Positions 63,896 to 64,000 of a stretch of 64,000 nucleotides of DNA are shown here, in pieces. Position 1 is the stretch's first letter; each line of letters opens with the position of its first letter. The DNA is from Flavobacteriia bacterium (GTDB lineage: Bacteria > Bacteroidota > Bacteroidia > Flavobacteriales_D > Crocinitomicaceae): assembly GCA_016183815.1 (NCBI GenBank), contig JACPDW010000010.1, forward strand, positions 62,001-126,000. The letters run 5' to 3'. Under the pieces are notes generated by a model. That model saw only the letters and a list, made by a program, of their open reading frames with translations, was not told the origin of the DNA and did no database searches. A program made the translations under genes and the position numbers.

Positions 63896-64000
63896 TAATT
63901 ATAAGTGTAAAAAGACTTTTTATTTTATCGTTTAAAATTACATATTTTAATTCTTCTCTTGCTGTATAGATTAAAAAAAGTACTAATTTTTTTTCACTTT
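63861..64000 (-). CDS. Partial gene, probable C-terminus of RNase P protein component
   Basis: Minus-strand frame open from the right edge to a TAA at 63861-63863: 45 residues, starting SEKKLVLFLIYTAREELKYV and ending LIINENTVHESNQN. The pattern of a hydrophobic strand, Tyr-Thr-x-(R/K)-Glu, then an amphipathic helix resembles the RnpA C-terminus, and rnpA followed by an S41 protease is a gene order I recall from Flavobacteriales. It overlaps the S41 gene by 35 bases (or 20 with the inner start). Too short to be certain. Confidence 0.5.
   Translation of the reverse strand, partial: SEKKLVLFLIYTAREELKYVILNDKIKSLFTLIINENTVHESNQN

Overview
The window is a single contiguous stretch of a low-GC Bacteroidota chromosome, most likely a member of the order Flavobacteriales. 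The grounds are: a type IX secretion/gliding core (PorP/SprF-like protein, GldK, GldL, GldM, GldN), secreted proteins ending in T9SS type A or type B sorting domains, a GLPGLI protein paired with a TonB-type outer membrane protein, a ferrochelatase with an internal cysteine cluster, and recognisable Bacteroidota promoter boxes (TTTG-N19/20-TAnnTTTG). The genus cannot be named from the sequence alone. I saw no tRNA, rRNA, CRISPR array, insertion sequence or prophage. The window is densely coding; the longest gap between genes is about 290 bases.

Layout. 1-3.1 kb: the edge of a cysteine-rich membrane or secreted protein, a T9SS-exported thioredoxin-like protein, and a CPA2 cation/proton antiporter with universal-stress-like tails. 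3.4-5.0 kb: an unidentified secreted T9SS protein. 5.1-9.8 kb: the classic lipid-initiation cluster (YceD/DUF177, rpmF, plsX, fabH, accB, accC), followed by a small outer membrane barrel and a saccharopine-dehydrogenase-like enzyme. 12-20.2 kb, minus strand: ABC-F ATPase, a clear terminator, then the T9SS motor and ring genes in the order porP-gldK-gldL-gldM-gldN. 20.4-26.5 kb: truB, an orphan histidine kinase that overlaps it convergently, an unknown membrane protein, purM-prfA and a major OmpA protein. 26.7-29.1 kb: rfbA-rfbC-rfbB without rfbD. 29.1-35.5 kb, minus strand: a lipoprotein, MoxR ATPase, two periplasmic parvulin chaperones, a bactofilin and an M23 peptidase.

35.7-39.1 kb: a small secreted protein translationally coupled to a CUB/P-domain T9SS type B protein. 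39.1-43.2 kb: a thioesterase and the GLPGLI/TonB-type pair. 43.4-52 kb, plus strand: an alkaline-phosphatase-superfamily protein, hemH, lpxK, purine nucleoside phosphorylase, gatB, two tandem TlpA-like thioredoxins and an LpxH-like phosphoesterase. 52-60 kb is the most accessory-looking part: a lipoprotein, a seven-repeat FG-GAP-like propeller and a 2019-residue cysteine-rich T9SS type B giant. 60-64 kb, minus strand: cutC, an O-antigen-ligase-like membrane protein, an S41 protease and the tail of a probable rnpA.

The genes fit together around the cell envelope: fatty acid and lipid A supply (accBC, fabH, plsX, lpxK, lpxH), outer membrane protein folding (two PpiC proteins), export by T9SS (gldKLMN, porP) and at least four probable T9SS cargo proteins in the same window. 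I found no clear-cut new defence or mobile system. The best leads are the uncharacterised secreted proteins (3.4 kb, 35.7 kb and 52-60 kb) and a set of promoters placed so close to start codons that the mRNAs should be leaderless.
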